64,000 nucleotides of DNA from AcAMD-5 sp044343935 (GTDB lineage Bacteria > Actinomycetota > Actinomycetes > S36-B12 > UBA5976): the NCBI GenBank assembly GCA_044343935.1, contig JBIJDU010000004.1:1-64000 (forward strand), written 5' to 3'. Numbering within the stretch: the first letter of the stretch is position 1; each line of letters begins with the position of its first letter. This document shows positions 18,042 to 24,623 of the stretch, piece by piece. The notes beneath the pieces are model-generated. The model worked only from the letters and a program-made list of their open reading frames with translations, was not told the origin of the DNA and did not search any database. The position numbers and the translations under genes are program-made.

Positions 18042-18634
18042 TGTTTACGGGTCTGGTACTTGGTACAGGTGCGCTGGTTGCCAAAGAGCTTCATGGGGAA
18101 TCAGCATTATTGAGCGTGCGATACGCCGGGGTGTTCGATAATCCTCAAATTGGGGAAAGTATTGCGGTTAATGGAGTTTGTTTAACCGTCGCCAGTGTTG
18201 ATGAGGATCACGAATCGATTTCATTCGATGTCATGGGAATTACCCTGTCGCTAACCAATCTTGGAGATTTAACTCCCGGAATGAGAGTTAATTTAGAGCG
18301 GGCAATGGCAGTTGGCGATCGGTTTGGCGGTCATATTGTGCAAGGTCATATTGACGGAAAAGCACAACTAATTTCAAAAGTTAGCAGCGATAACTGGATC
18401 ACCTATCGATTCTCGTTGCCTGTTTCAGTTTCAAAATACATAGTATCTAAGGGGTCTATATGTTTGGATGGAGTTTCACTGACTGTTTCAGCGGTGACCA
18501 AAGATTGGTTTGAAGTGTCTCTAATACCCACAACGTTGGATACGACAAATTTGGCAGGTCTGGATGTTGGCGAATGGGTTAATGTTGAAGTTGATGTGAT
18601 AGCTAAGTACGTAGAATCCATGTTAGGAAAATAA
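18041..18634 (+). CDS. ribE: Riboflavin synthase alpha subunit
   Basis: This 197-residue enzyme dismutates two molecules of 6,7-dimethyl-8-ribityllumazine into riboflavin. It begins with the hallmark MFTGLV and shows the expected internal duplication: the first lumazine-binding repeat has IAVNGVCLTV and GHIVQGHIDG, the second has ICLDGVSLTV and the substrate-contact region LIPTTLDTTNL. Length is normal. It overlaps ribD by one base and is separated from ribBA by 2 bases. The gene is also called ribC in some genomes. Confidence 0.95.
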   Translation: MFTGLVLGTGALVAKELHGESALLSVRYAGVFDNPQIGESIAVNGVCLTVASVDEDHESISFDVMGITLSLTNLGDLTPGMRVNLERAMAVGDRFGGHIVQGHIDGKAQLISKVSSDNWITYRFSLPVSVSKYIVSKGSICLDGVSLTVSAVTKDWFEVSLIPTTLDTTNLAGLDVGEWVNVEVDVIAKYVESMLGK

Positions 18635-18636
18635 CA

Positions 18637-19842
18637 ATGAGCCTTCGGTTAGACAACATTGAGGATGCGTTGAAGGATTTTGCCAAAGGACGGCCGTTAG
18701 TTGTTGTTGATGATGAAAATCGAGAAAATGAAGCTGATCTGATTCAAGCAGCAGAGTTGACAACAACTGAATCCATTGGATTCATGGTTCGTCACACGTC
18801 TGGAGTCATTTGCGTTCCAATGCTTGATAATGATTTAGTTCGACTAAATGTTCCACCCATGACGTTATTTAATGAAGATCTTAAGCAAACTGCCTTTACT
18901 GTTTCAGTTGATGCGGCAACTGGCATTTCAACTGGAATTAGTGCAGCTGATCGAACAAAAACGATTCACATTTTGGCAAGCGATCGTTCTACTGCCAATG
19001 ACTTGCGCCGTCCAGGACACATATTTCCGTTACGCGCTGTTGACGGCGGTGTGCTTCGGCGAGCCGGGCATACCGAGGCTGCGGTGGATTTGGCGATTCT
19101 GGCAAACTTAAAACCCGTTGGCGTGCTGTGTGAGTTAGTACATGACGACGGCTCGATGATGAGAGCTGATGACGCACGTAGATTTGCAGATGAAAACAAT
19201 CTTCTAATGATTTCAATTGCTGACCTCATTGCATACCGGAGATCAAACGAGAAGCATGTTGAGAAAATTTCGTCAGCGAGACTACCAACTGAATATGGCG
19301 AATTTACTGCTTATGTATATCGCAGCACAATTGACGGCAGTGAACACATGGCGTTAGTTGCTGGTGATATTAGAGAAGGCGATGAAGTTCTTGTTCGAGT
19401 TCATTCTGAATGTGAAACTGGCGATATTTTTGGATCGCTAAGATGCGATTGTGGTCCTCAGCTGCATGCAGCTCTAACTGCAATCTCCGATGCTGGCAAA
19501 GGTGTATTGGTATACATGCATGGTCATGAGGGTCGCGGTATCGGCCTAGCTAAAAAATTACGCGCCTACCAATTACAGGATCAAGGTATGGACACGGTGG
19601 AAGCAAATCTTGCCCAGGGTTTACCGGTAGATGCTAGGGATTATGGAACTGGCGCACAGATTCTTTTTGATCTTGGCGTTCGAAAGATGAGGCTATTAAC
19701 GAACAATCCCGCTAAGCGTGCTGGTTTGGTGGGGTTTGGATTAGAAATAGTTGACCGGGTGGCATTGCGGGTGCCGTCAAATCGCCATAATGAGAAATAT
19801 TTGGCCACTAAACGCGAACGTATGGGTCACGAATTTAGTTGA
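18637..19842 (+). CDS. ribBA: Bifunctional 3,4-dihydroxy-2-butanone 4-phosphate synthase / GTP cyclohydrolase II
   Basis: This 401-residue fusion supplies both precursors of riboflavin. The N-terminal RibB domain (about 1-200) has the acidic loop VVDDENRENEADL, RHTSGVICVPM and GHTEAAVDLA. The C-terminal RibA domain (about 205-401) has the zinc cysteines in SECETGDIFGSLRCDCGPQL and the catalytic segment HEGRGIGL. The loop after LRAYQLQDQGMDTVEAN matches the GTP site. TTAGGAA lies 7 bases before the ATG. The following gene, ribH, uses the RibB product. Confidence 0.96.
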   Translation: MSLRLDNIEDALKDFAKGRPLVVVDDENRENEADLIQAAELTTTESIGFMVRHTSGVICVPMLDNDLVRLNVPPMTLFNEDLKQTAFTVSVDAATGISTGISAADRTKTIHILASDRSTANDLRRPGHIFPLRAVDGGVLRRAGHTEAAVDLAILANLKPVGVLCELVHDDGSMMRADDARRFADENNLLMISIADLIAYRRSNEKHVEKISSARLPTEYGEFTAYVYRSTIDGSEHMALVAGDIREGDEVLVRVHSECETGDIFGSLRCDCGPQLHAALTAISDAGKGVLVYMHGHEGRGIGLAKKLRAYQLQDQGMDTVEANLAQGLPVDARDYGTGAQILFDLGVRKMRLLTNNPAKRAGLVGFGLEIVDRVALRVPSNRHNEKYLATKRERMGHEFS

Positions 19843-19847
19843 CTCGC

Positions 19848-19853
19848 TAACAT
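19848..19853 (+). promoter_or_regulatory. Candidate -10 element of ribH, leaderless geometry
   Basis: TAACAT lies in the 17-base gap after ribBA and ends 6 bases before the ribH ATG at 19860. No Shine-Dalgarno sequence is present there. The gene is probably transcribed both from upstream and from this site. Confidence 0.45.
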
Positions 19854-19859
19854 TGTGGC

Positions 19860-20330
19860 ATGAGTTCAGTCGGCGCCCCAAAAACGCCAGCACTAGATGC
19901 TGCTGGTTTAAAAATAGCAATTGTTGCCTCAAGTTGGCACGACCATGTTATGAATAGCTTAATCTCTGGATCATCATCCTATTTATCCAAAGCTCAGGCA
20001 GAATTGGAAGTTTTTCGAGTGCCAGGATCATTTGAATTGCCATTAGGCGCAAAGTTGGCATTCAAGCAAGGTTTTGACGCTGTAGTTGCACTTGGTTTAG
20101 TGCTAAGGGGAGATACGCCACATTTTGATTATGTTTGCGCTGGAGTTACCTCAGGACTAATGCAATTAATGCTCGAGTCGAATAAGCCTATTGGTTTCGG
20201 TGTACTAACTTGCGACACTGAAGCGCAGGCGCTAGCCCGCTCAGGATTACCTGGATCAGATTCCAACAAGGGTATTGAGGCAGCACATGCTGCTTTAGCG
20301 ATGGCTTTATTGAAAAGAGAATTGAACTAA
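19860..20330 (+). CDS. ribH: 6,7-dimethyl-8-ribityllumazine synthase
   Basis: This 156-residue enzyme forms lumazine from the RibD-pathway product and dihydroxybutanone phosphate, usually in an icosahedral or pentameric shell. Family features are IAIVASSWHDHVMNSLI (substrate Trp region), RVPGSFELPLGAKL, ALGLVLRGDTPHFDYVC with the catalytic His, and GFGVLTCDTEAQALAR. It closes the riboflavin cluster. Its stop is one base before the hisE ATG, so hisE and hisG are probably cotranscribed with it. Confidence 0.95.
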   Translation: MSSVGAPKTPALDAAGLKIAIVASSWHDHVMNSLISGSSSYLSKAQAELEVFRVPGSFELPLGAKLAFKQGFDAVVALGLVLRGDTPHFDYVCAGVTSGLMQLMLESNKPIGFGVLTCDTEAQALARSGLPGSDSNKGIEAAHAALAMALLKRELN

Positions 20331-20331
20331 T

Positions 20332-20592
20332 ATGACCTTTGAAGAGCTCTACAAACTTTTGGAGTCTAAAATTGATGCTGATCCGGAACTATCAAATTCA
20401 GCAAAGTATTTAACTTTAGGTAGTCATGAGATTGGCAAAAAAGTAATCGAAGAAGCTGCGGAAAGTTGGATGGCTGCGGAACACGAGTCCGCGCAAGCAA
20501 CCGCGGTAGAGATTGCTCAACTACTTTATTGGGCTGCTCTATTGGCGATATCGGCTCAGGTTCAGCTAGAAGACATTCTAAATGAGCTATAA
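20332..20592 (+). CDS. hisE: Phosphoribosyl-ATP pyrophosphohydrolase
   Basis: This 86-residue all-alpha MazG-like enzyme performs the second step of histidine synthesis, hydrolysing PR-ATP to PR-AMP. It has the E-E-x-x-E metal-binding pattern in KKVIEEAAESWMAAE and the second acidic helix VEIAQLLYWAAL; the usual Asp-rich position reads EIAQLLYW. Length matches the stand-alone HisE of actinobacteria. hisG follows after 13 bases, the normal actinobacterial arrangement. Confidence 0.92.
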   Translation: MTFEELYKLLESKIDADPELSNSAKYLTLGSHEIGKKVIEEAAESWMAAEHESAQATAVEIAQLLYWAALLAISAQVQLEDILNEL

Positions 20593-20605
20593 GTAAGGAA
20601 TAGAA

Positions 20606-21448
20606 ATGTTAAAAGTTGCACTTCCAAACAAAGGGCAGTTGGCCGAACCAGCAGCTCAGATGCTAAAAGAAGCCGGTTATTTAAAAAATGCACAAAGCAA
20701 GAATCTTGTCGTTCTTGATCGTGAAAACGATGTTGAATTCTTCTTCCTACGGCCCAAAGATATTGCTGTATATGTTGCAACCGGCACATTAGATCTGGGA
20801 ATAACTGGACAAGATATGGTTTTAGACAGTGGAGTTTCTGCTAATGAGATATTGAAATTGGGTTTTGGCAAAGCCTTTTTTGCTATTGCAGGTAAGTCTG
20901 ATAACACGGATATCAAATCATTGAATGGTTCGCGGATAGCAACTTCTTACGCTGGAGTGTTGTCCGCTTGGCTAAAGACGAATTCCATTAAGGCCGAAAT
21001 TATTAAGCTTGATGGTGCAGTCGAGAACGCAGTTCAGTTAGATGTGGCTGATTACATTGCGGATGTGGTTGCCACCGGAACAACTTTGCAGCTGGCTGGT
21101 TTAAAGTTAATTGGTGATCCCATCATGCATTCACAGGCAGTTCTGATTTCACGCAGCGATTACTCGGGGTCGGAGATTACCGAGCGGTTTGTTCGCAGAT
21201 TGAACAGTGTAATTGTGGCCCGAGACTATGTACTGATGGATTATGACATTCCAACCGATCTGGTTGCTGCCGCGTGTGAAGTTACGCCAGGCTTTGAAAG
21301 CCCGACCATCGCGGCCTTGCGTGATCCGAAGTGGAGTGCCATCCGAGTGATGGTGCCGGCAGCGCGGGTGCATCAGATTATGGATGAGTTGTATCAAATT
21401 GGGGCTAAGGGGATTTTGGTCACTGATATCTCTGCTTGTCGACTGTAG
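20606..21448 (+). CDS. hisG: ATP phosphoribosyltransferase (long form)
   Basis: This 280-residue enzyme condenses ATP with PRPP, the committed and feedback-inhibited step of histidine synthesis. The catalytic part has LPNKGQLAEPAAQML at the N-terminus and DYIADVVATGTTLQLAGL as the PRPP site. A C-terminal regulatory ACT-like domain of about 75 residues (AIRVMVPAARVHQIMDEL to the end) makes it the long HisG form, which needs no HisZ. TAAGGAA lies 6 bases before the ATG. The stop is followed directly by a GC-rich hairpin. Confidence 0.96.
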   Translation: MLKVALPNKGQLAEPAAQMLKEAGYLKNAQSKNLVVLDRENDVEFFFLRPKDIAVYVATGTLDLGITGQDMVLDSGVSANEILKLGFGKAFFAIAGKSDNTDIKSLNGSRIATSYAGVLSAWLKTNSIKAEIIKLDGAVENAVQLDVADYIADVVATGTTLQLAGLKLIGDPIMHSQAVLISRSDYSGSEITERFVRRLNSVIVARDYVLMDYDIPTDLVAAACEVTPGFESPTIAALRDPKWSAIRVMVPAARVHQIMDELYQIGAKGILVTDISACRL

Positions 21449-21470
21449 GCCAGATTGGGCCCAGCTGGCC
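21448..21470 (+). terminator. GC-rich hairpin after hisG, possible weak terminator
   Basis: The arms GGCCAG (21448-21453) and CTGGCC (21465-21470) pair perfectly, with an inner TGG/CCA continuation. It begins at the last base of the hisG stop. No T-run follows, so it may be a weak terminator or an mRNA end-protecting stem. It also covers the -35 region proposed for infC. Confidence 0.45.
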
Positions 21471-21482
21471 GTCTGCTATCCT
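21455..21482 (+). promoter_or_regulatory. Candidate promoter of the infC-rpmI-rplT operon
   Basis: TTGGGC (21455-21460) and TATCCT (21477-21482) are separated by 16 bases. Transcription would start near 21489, giving a leader of about 142 nt before infC. This is the only promoter-like pair I see in the gap after hisG. Confidence 0.45.
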
Positions 21483-21488
21483 CGTACC

Positions 21489-21630
21489 TGACCGGCTAGG
21501 AAACTAGTCAAAGTGGAGCATTCCCACCTGCATGCCTAAGGGCTGCTGGTTTGGTCCAGAGTTGCTATTGCGACTATTGGAGCTGCGTCACCTTGGCTGT
21601 TACTTACCAAAAGTAAGCATGGGAGGCTGT
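21489..21630 (+). promoter_or_regulatory. Structured 5' leader of infC with SD and start-proximal hairpin
   Basis: The leader holds several short stems: CTAG-GAAA-CTAG (near 21496-21507), GTGG/CCAC around 21512-21526, and CTTAC-CAAAA-GTAAG (21603-21617), which sits just before GGGAGG (21621-21626). An open frame from ATG 21532 runs in phase into infC; it could be chance or an N-terminal extension. Long infC leaders regulate IF3 and L20 synthesis in other bacteria. That this one does so is inference. Confidence 0.4.
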
Positions 21631-22200
21631 ATTAGCGCTGAACCAAGGATCAATGACCGCATTCGTGTGCCTGAGGTCAGATTGATTGGTCCAGAGGGTG
21701 AACAAGTGGGCGTAGTTTCAATAGACGCCGCACTCAAGTTAGCTCTGGATAATGATTTGGATCTCGTAGAGATTGCGCCAGACGCAGTCCCACCCGTTTG
21801 CAAGGTGATGGATTTTGGCAAATACAAATATGAATTAGCACAAAAAGCACGCGAAGCTAAACGCAATCAGGTGCAAACCGTGATCAAAGAAATCAAACTT
21901 AGACCAAAGATTGATGATCATGATTACATCACAAAAAAAGGGCATGTGGAGCGGTTTTTGAAGCATGGTGACAAAGTCAAAGTAACCATAATGTTTCGTG
22001 GCCGCGAACAATCTCGGCCTGAAATTGGTTTGCGATTATTGTCAAGATTGGCTGAGGATATAACTGAGGTTGGATTCGTTGAGTCAACTCCAAAACAGGA
22101 CGGTCGAAACATGGTCATGGTGATAGCACCAGTTCGAAAAGGTGCGAAGCCGAAACCAAAAAAGGTTGCAGAGAACGCACCAGAAGATACAGGGAATTAG
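21631..22200 (+). CDS. infC: Translation initiation factor IF-3, probable ATT start
   Basis: This 189-residue factor stops subunit joining and proofreads the start codon on the 30S ribosome. The N-terminal domain has RINDRIRVPEVRLIGPEG, and the linker and C-terminal domain have VCKVMDFGKYKYE, KLRPKIDDHDY and VKVTIMFRGREQSRPE. I place the start at ATT 21631, giving (I)SAEPRINDRIR, because that is where actinobacterial IF3 begins and GGGAGG lies 4 bases upstream. AUU starts are known for infC in E. coli and allow self-regulation. In-frame ATG codons at 21619 and 21532 are alternatives. rpmI and rplT follow, the universal order. Confidence 0.88.
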   Translation: MSAEPRINDRIRVPEVRLIGPEGEQVGVVSIDAALKLALDNDLDLVEIAPDAVPPVCKVMDFGKYKYELAQKAREAKRNQVQTVIKEIKLRPKIDDHDYITKKGHVERFLKHGDKVKVTIMFRGREQSRPEIGLRLLSRLAEDITEVGFVESTPKQDGRNMVMVIAPVRKGAKPKPKKVAENAPEDTGN

Positions 22201-22212
22201 GAAGGAAACAAG

Positions 22213-22410
22213 ATGCCAAAGATAAAGACACATAGCAGAGCAAAGAAAACCTACCGCGTAACGGGTACCGGCAAGATCACCCATGAGAAGAGCAACATGC
22301 GACATCTCATGACCGGAAAGCCATCTAAGCGAACCCGACGACTAGAAAAAGATGCTGTCGTTAAAGAGCCAAACGTTAAGCGTACGTTGCGACTATTAGG
22401 TAAGCGCTAA
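22213..22410 (+). CDS. rpmI: 50S ribosomal protein L35
   Basis: This 65-residue basic protein is recognised by MPKIKTHSRAKKTYRVTGTGKI at the start and the ending VKRTLRLLGKR. Length and composition are standard for bL35, a small protein of the large ribosomal subunit. GGAAGGA precedes the ATG closely. It lies between infC and rplT, the conserved IF3-L35-L20 operon. Confidence 0.97.
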   Translation: MPKIKTHSRAKKTYRVTGTGKITHEKSNMRHLMTGKPSKRTRRLEKDAVVKEPNVKRTLRLLGKR

Positions 22411-22433
22411 TTTAGAAATTTAAGGAGAAGATA

Positions 22434-22796
22434 ATGGCAAGAGTAAAACGCGGTGTAAATGCGGCTAAAAAGCGTCGTACCACGCTCGAGCGGGCAAGTG
22501 GCTATCGTGGTCAACGATCACGGCTTTACCGAAAAGCCAAAGAGCAAGTTACTCACTCGCTGGTTTATTCCTACGGGGATCGACGAACCCTTAAGGGGGA
22601 TATGCGACGACTCTGGATCACCAGAATAAATGCTGCAAGCCGTGCGAACGGCATGACTTATAACCGCTTCATGCAGGGATTGAAGGCAGCAAATATCGAG
22701 GTGGATCGCAGAATGTTGGCAGAGATCGCTGTTTCTGACCCGGAAACCTTTACCAAATTAGTTGCTGCAAGTCGGGCTGCTCTTCCTAGCGCATAA
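22434..22796 (+). CDS. rplT: 50S ribosomal protein L20
   Basis: This 120-residue protein is an early-assembly protein of the 50S subunit. It begins MARVKRGVNAAKKRRTTLER and contains RLWITRINAASRANGMTYNRFM, both hallmarks of bL20. In several bacteria L20 binds its own operon leader and represses translation. A strong AAGGAGA lies 6 bases before the ATG. The next gene starts 3 bases after the stop. Confidence 0.97.
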   Translation: MARVKRGVNAAKKRRTTLERASGYRGQRSRLYRKAKEQVTHSLVYSYGDRRTLKGDMRRLWITRINAASRANGMTYNRFMQGLKAANIEVDRRMLAEIAVSDPETFTKLVAASRAALPSA

Positions 22797-22799
22797 CTG

Positions 22800-23579
22800 A
22801 TGGTCAGCGTTACTGCTGAAAGCTTGATCAAACAAGCAAAACGGCTAAAGCGGAAGACTGAACGGGAACGTATTGGTTTCTTCATTGTGGAAGGAAAACA
22901 AAACGTCGATGCGGCCATTGCAGCTGGCGCTCAAATCATAGGCTTGTTAACAACTGAGAGCGGCTTGCAATTTCCTATTGCCGGCGAATGGCCAACTTTT
23001 GCTATCTCGGCGAAGCAGTTCCGTGAAGTTTCCGACACGGTTACGCCTCAGGGATTGTTGGCCATTGTAAAGAAACCTGATTACACGATTTCGGCACTTC
23101 CTAAAAATCCAAGAACTCTTGTCTATCTCGAGGTGATTCAAGATCCGGGAAATTTAGGCACAATTATTCGAACTGCTGATGCTTTCGGCGCAGACGGCGT
23201 GTTGTTGAGTCCTGGCTGCGTAGATCCGTTCAATGAGAAGTGCGTACGAAGTTCGGCCGGTAGCATTTTCAATTTACCGGTTATTTCAGAAATAGATTTA
23301 ACCCAATTGCGTATACTGGCCAATAACTATCAGGCGAAACTACTTGTTACCTCACTATTGGGAACAATCTTGCTCTCTGAAATTCAGATTTCGGATTACA
23401 CCTGCACGATTTGGGCAATTGGCAACGAAGCAAATGGAATTTCACCCGAGTTGGCAAATATCGCAGATCAAACAATTAAGATCCCTATGCTTGGAAAGGC
23501 AGAATCGCTCAATGCGGCTATTGCCGCGGCGGTGTGTCTTTATGCGTCAGCCAGCTATATCTCAACCCTGAAAGCCTAG
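22800..23579 (+). CDS. TrmH/SpoU-family RNA 2'-O-methyltransferase
   Basis: This 259-residue SPOUT enzyme has an N-terminal L30e-like substrate-binding part (IGFFIVEGKQNVDAAIAAG) and a C-terminal knot-forming methyltransferase domain. The three SpoU motifs are present: QDPGNLGTIIRTADAFG (about 118), IWAIGNEANGISPEL (about 207) and IPMLGKAESLNAAIAAA (about 231). Its place between rplT and pheS is where actinobacteria keep a 23S rRNA methyltransferase annotated TsnR or RlmB-like. The target nucleotide cannot be told from sequence. A leaderless pheS promoter overlaps its stop codon. Confidence 0.9.
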   Translation: MVSVTAESLIKQAKRLKRKTERERIGFFIVEGKQNVDAAIAAGAQIIGLLTTESGLQFPIAGEWPTFAISAKQFREVSDTVTPQGLLAIVKKPDYTISALPKNPRTLVYLEVIQDPGNLGTIIRTADAFGADGVLLSPGCVDPFNEKCVRSSAGSIFNLPVISEIDLTQLRILANNYQAKLLVTSLLGTILLSEIQISDYTCTIWAIGNEANGISPELANIADQTIKIPMLGKAESLNAAIAAAVCLYASASYISTLKA

Positions 23580-23582
23580 AAT
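23577..23582 (+). promoter_or_regulatory. Candidate -10 element of pheS, leaderless geometry
   Basis: TAGAAT overlaps the TAG stop of the preceding methyltransferase gene and ends 6 bases before the pheS ATG at 23589. No ribosome-binding sequence is present. No T-box or other pheST attenuator can fit in the 9-base gap. Confidence 0.5.
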
Positions 23583-23588
23583 TCACAG

Positions 23589-24623
23589 ATGAATAATCCG
23601 CCCACTGCGAAAAGGTTGAACCTGGATGAATTAGCAACGATTCGAGAAGTTGCTGCGGCAGCAATTTTGGCCGCATCTGATTTAGAGGACTTAAAGTCAG
23701 TACGGCTGGCGCATCTAGGTGATAAATCACCTATCGCACTAGCGAATCGCGAGCTCGGAAAATTAGCGGCTGAAGATAAAGCCAAATTTGGCGCTGCGAT
23801 AGGTGAACATCGAAAATTTTTGACAGATTTACACGAACAAAAACAAACTGAACTTCAGTCCAAGCGTGATGAACAAATCTTAACCTTGGAACGAGTTGAT
23901 GTTTCGTTGGCAGGTTTGAATCTTGAGCGCGGTGGAATTCACCCATTAACCGCTACTATGAATCGCATTATTGAAATTTTCGTAGCAATGGGATACCAAG
24001 TTGATGAAGGTCCTGAAGCTGAAGCCGAACTTTTGAATTTCGATGCTTTAAATATTCCTACAAACCATCCAGCCCGTTCCATGCAGGATACCTTTTACAT
24101 AGAGAGCCCTAATTCAGGAATAGTACTGCGTACCCAAACCTCACCTGTTCAAATTAGATCACTATTAAAAAGAGATTTACCTGTTTATGTGATTTCGCCA
24201 GGCAAAGTATTTCGCTCAGATGAACTTGATCAGACCCACACGCCAGTTTTTCATCAAGTGGAAGGATTGGTAGTCGATAAAGGGATCGGCATGGCTGAAC
24301 TAAAAGGGACAATTGACCATTTTGCTAAAGAAATGTTTGGCTCAAATGTTAAAACGAGATTACGTCCATCGTATTTTCCATTCACTGAACCAAGCGCGGA
24401 AATGGATGTTTACTTTCAAGATCGCTGGGTTGAATGGGGTGGTTGCGGGGTAGTAAATCCAAAAGTTTTAGCAGCAGTTGGTATTGATCCAACAATTTAT
24501 TCTGGTTTTGCATTCGGTATGGGTATTGAGCGCACCTTAATGTTTCGCAATGGGGTATCTGACATGCGAGATATGGTTGAGGGAGACGTTAGATTCACCA
24601 AGATGTTTGGAGCTATCTCATAA
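23589..24623 (+). CDS. pheS: Phenylalanine-tRNA ligase alpha subunit
   Basis: This 344-residue class II synthetase subunit forms the (alpha beta)2 PheRS that charges tRNA-Phe. An N-terminal coiled coil (about 1-95) is followed by the catalytic core: motif 1 region GGIHPLTATMNRIIEIF, FDALNIPTNHPARSMQDTFYI, LRTQTSPVQIRSL (motif 2), FRSDELDQTHTPVFHQVEG and GFAFGMGIERTLMFRNGV (motif 3). Length is normal. The TAA stop shares a base with the pheT ATG. Confidence 0.97.
   Translation: MNNPPTAKRLNLDELATIREVAAAAILAASDLEDLKSVRLAHLGDKSPIALANRELGKLAAEDKAKFGAAIGEHRKFLTDLHEQKQTELQSKRDEQILTLERVDVSLAGLNLERGGIHPLTATMNRIIEIFVAMGYQVDEGPEAEAELLNFDALNIPTNHPARSMQDTFYIESPNSGIVLRTQTSPVQIRSLLKRDLPVYVISPGKVFRSDELDQTHTPVFHQVEGLVVDKGIGMAELKGTIDHFAKEMFGSNVKTRLRPSYFPFTEPSAEMDVYFQDRWVEWGGCGVVNPKVLAAVGIDPTIYSGFAFGMGIERTLMFRNGVSDMRDMVEGDVRFTKMFGAIS

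Noticed and set aside
21532..21630. infC N-terminal extension from ATG 21532
   Set aside because: The 33 extra residues do not resemble IF3, no ribosome-binding site precedes that ATG, and an open frame of this length is likely by chance. It is kept only as an alternative.
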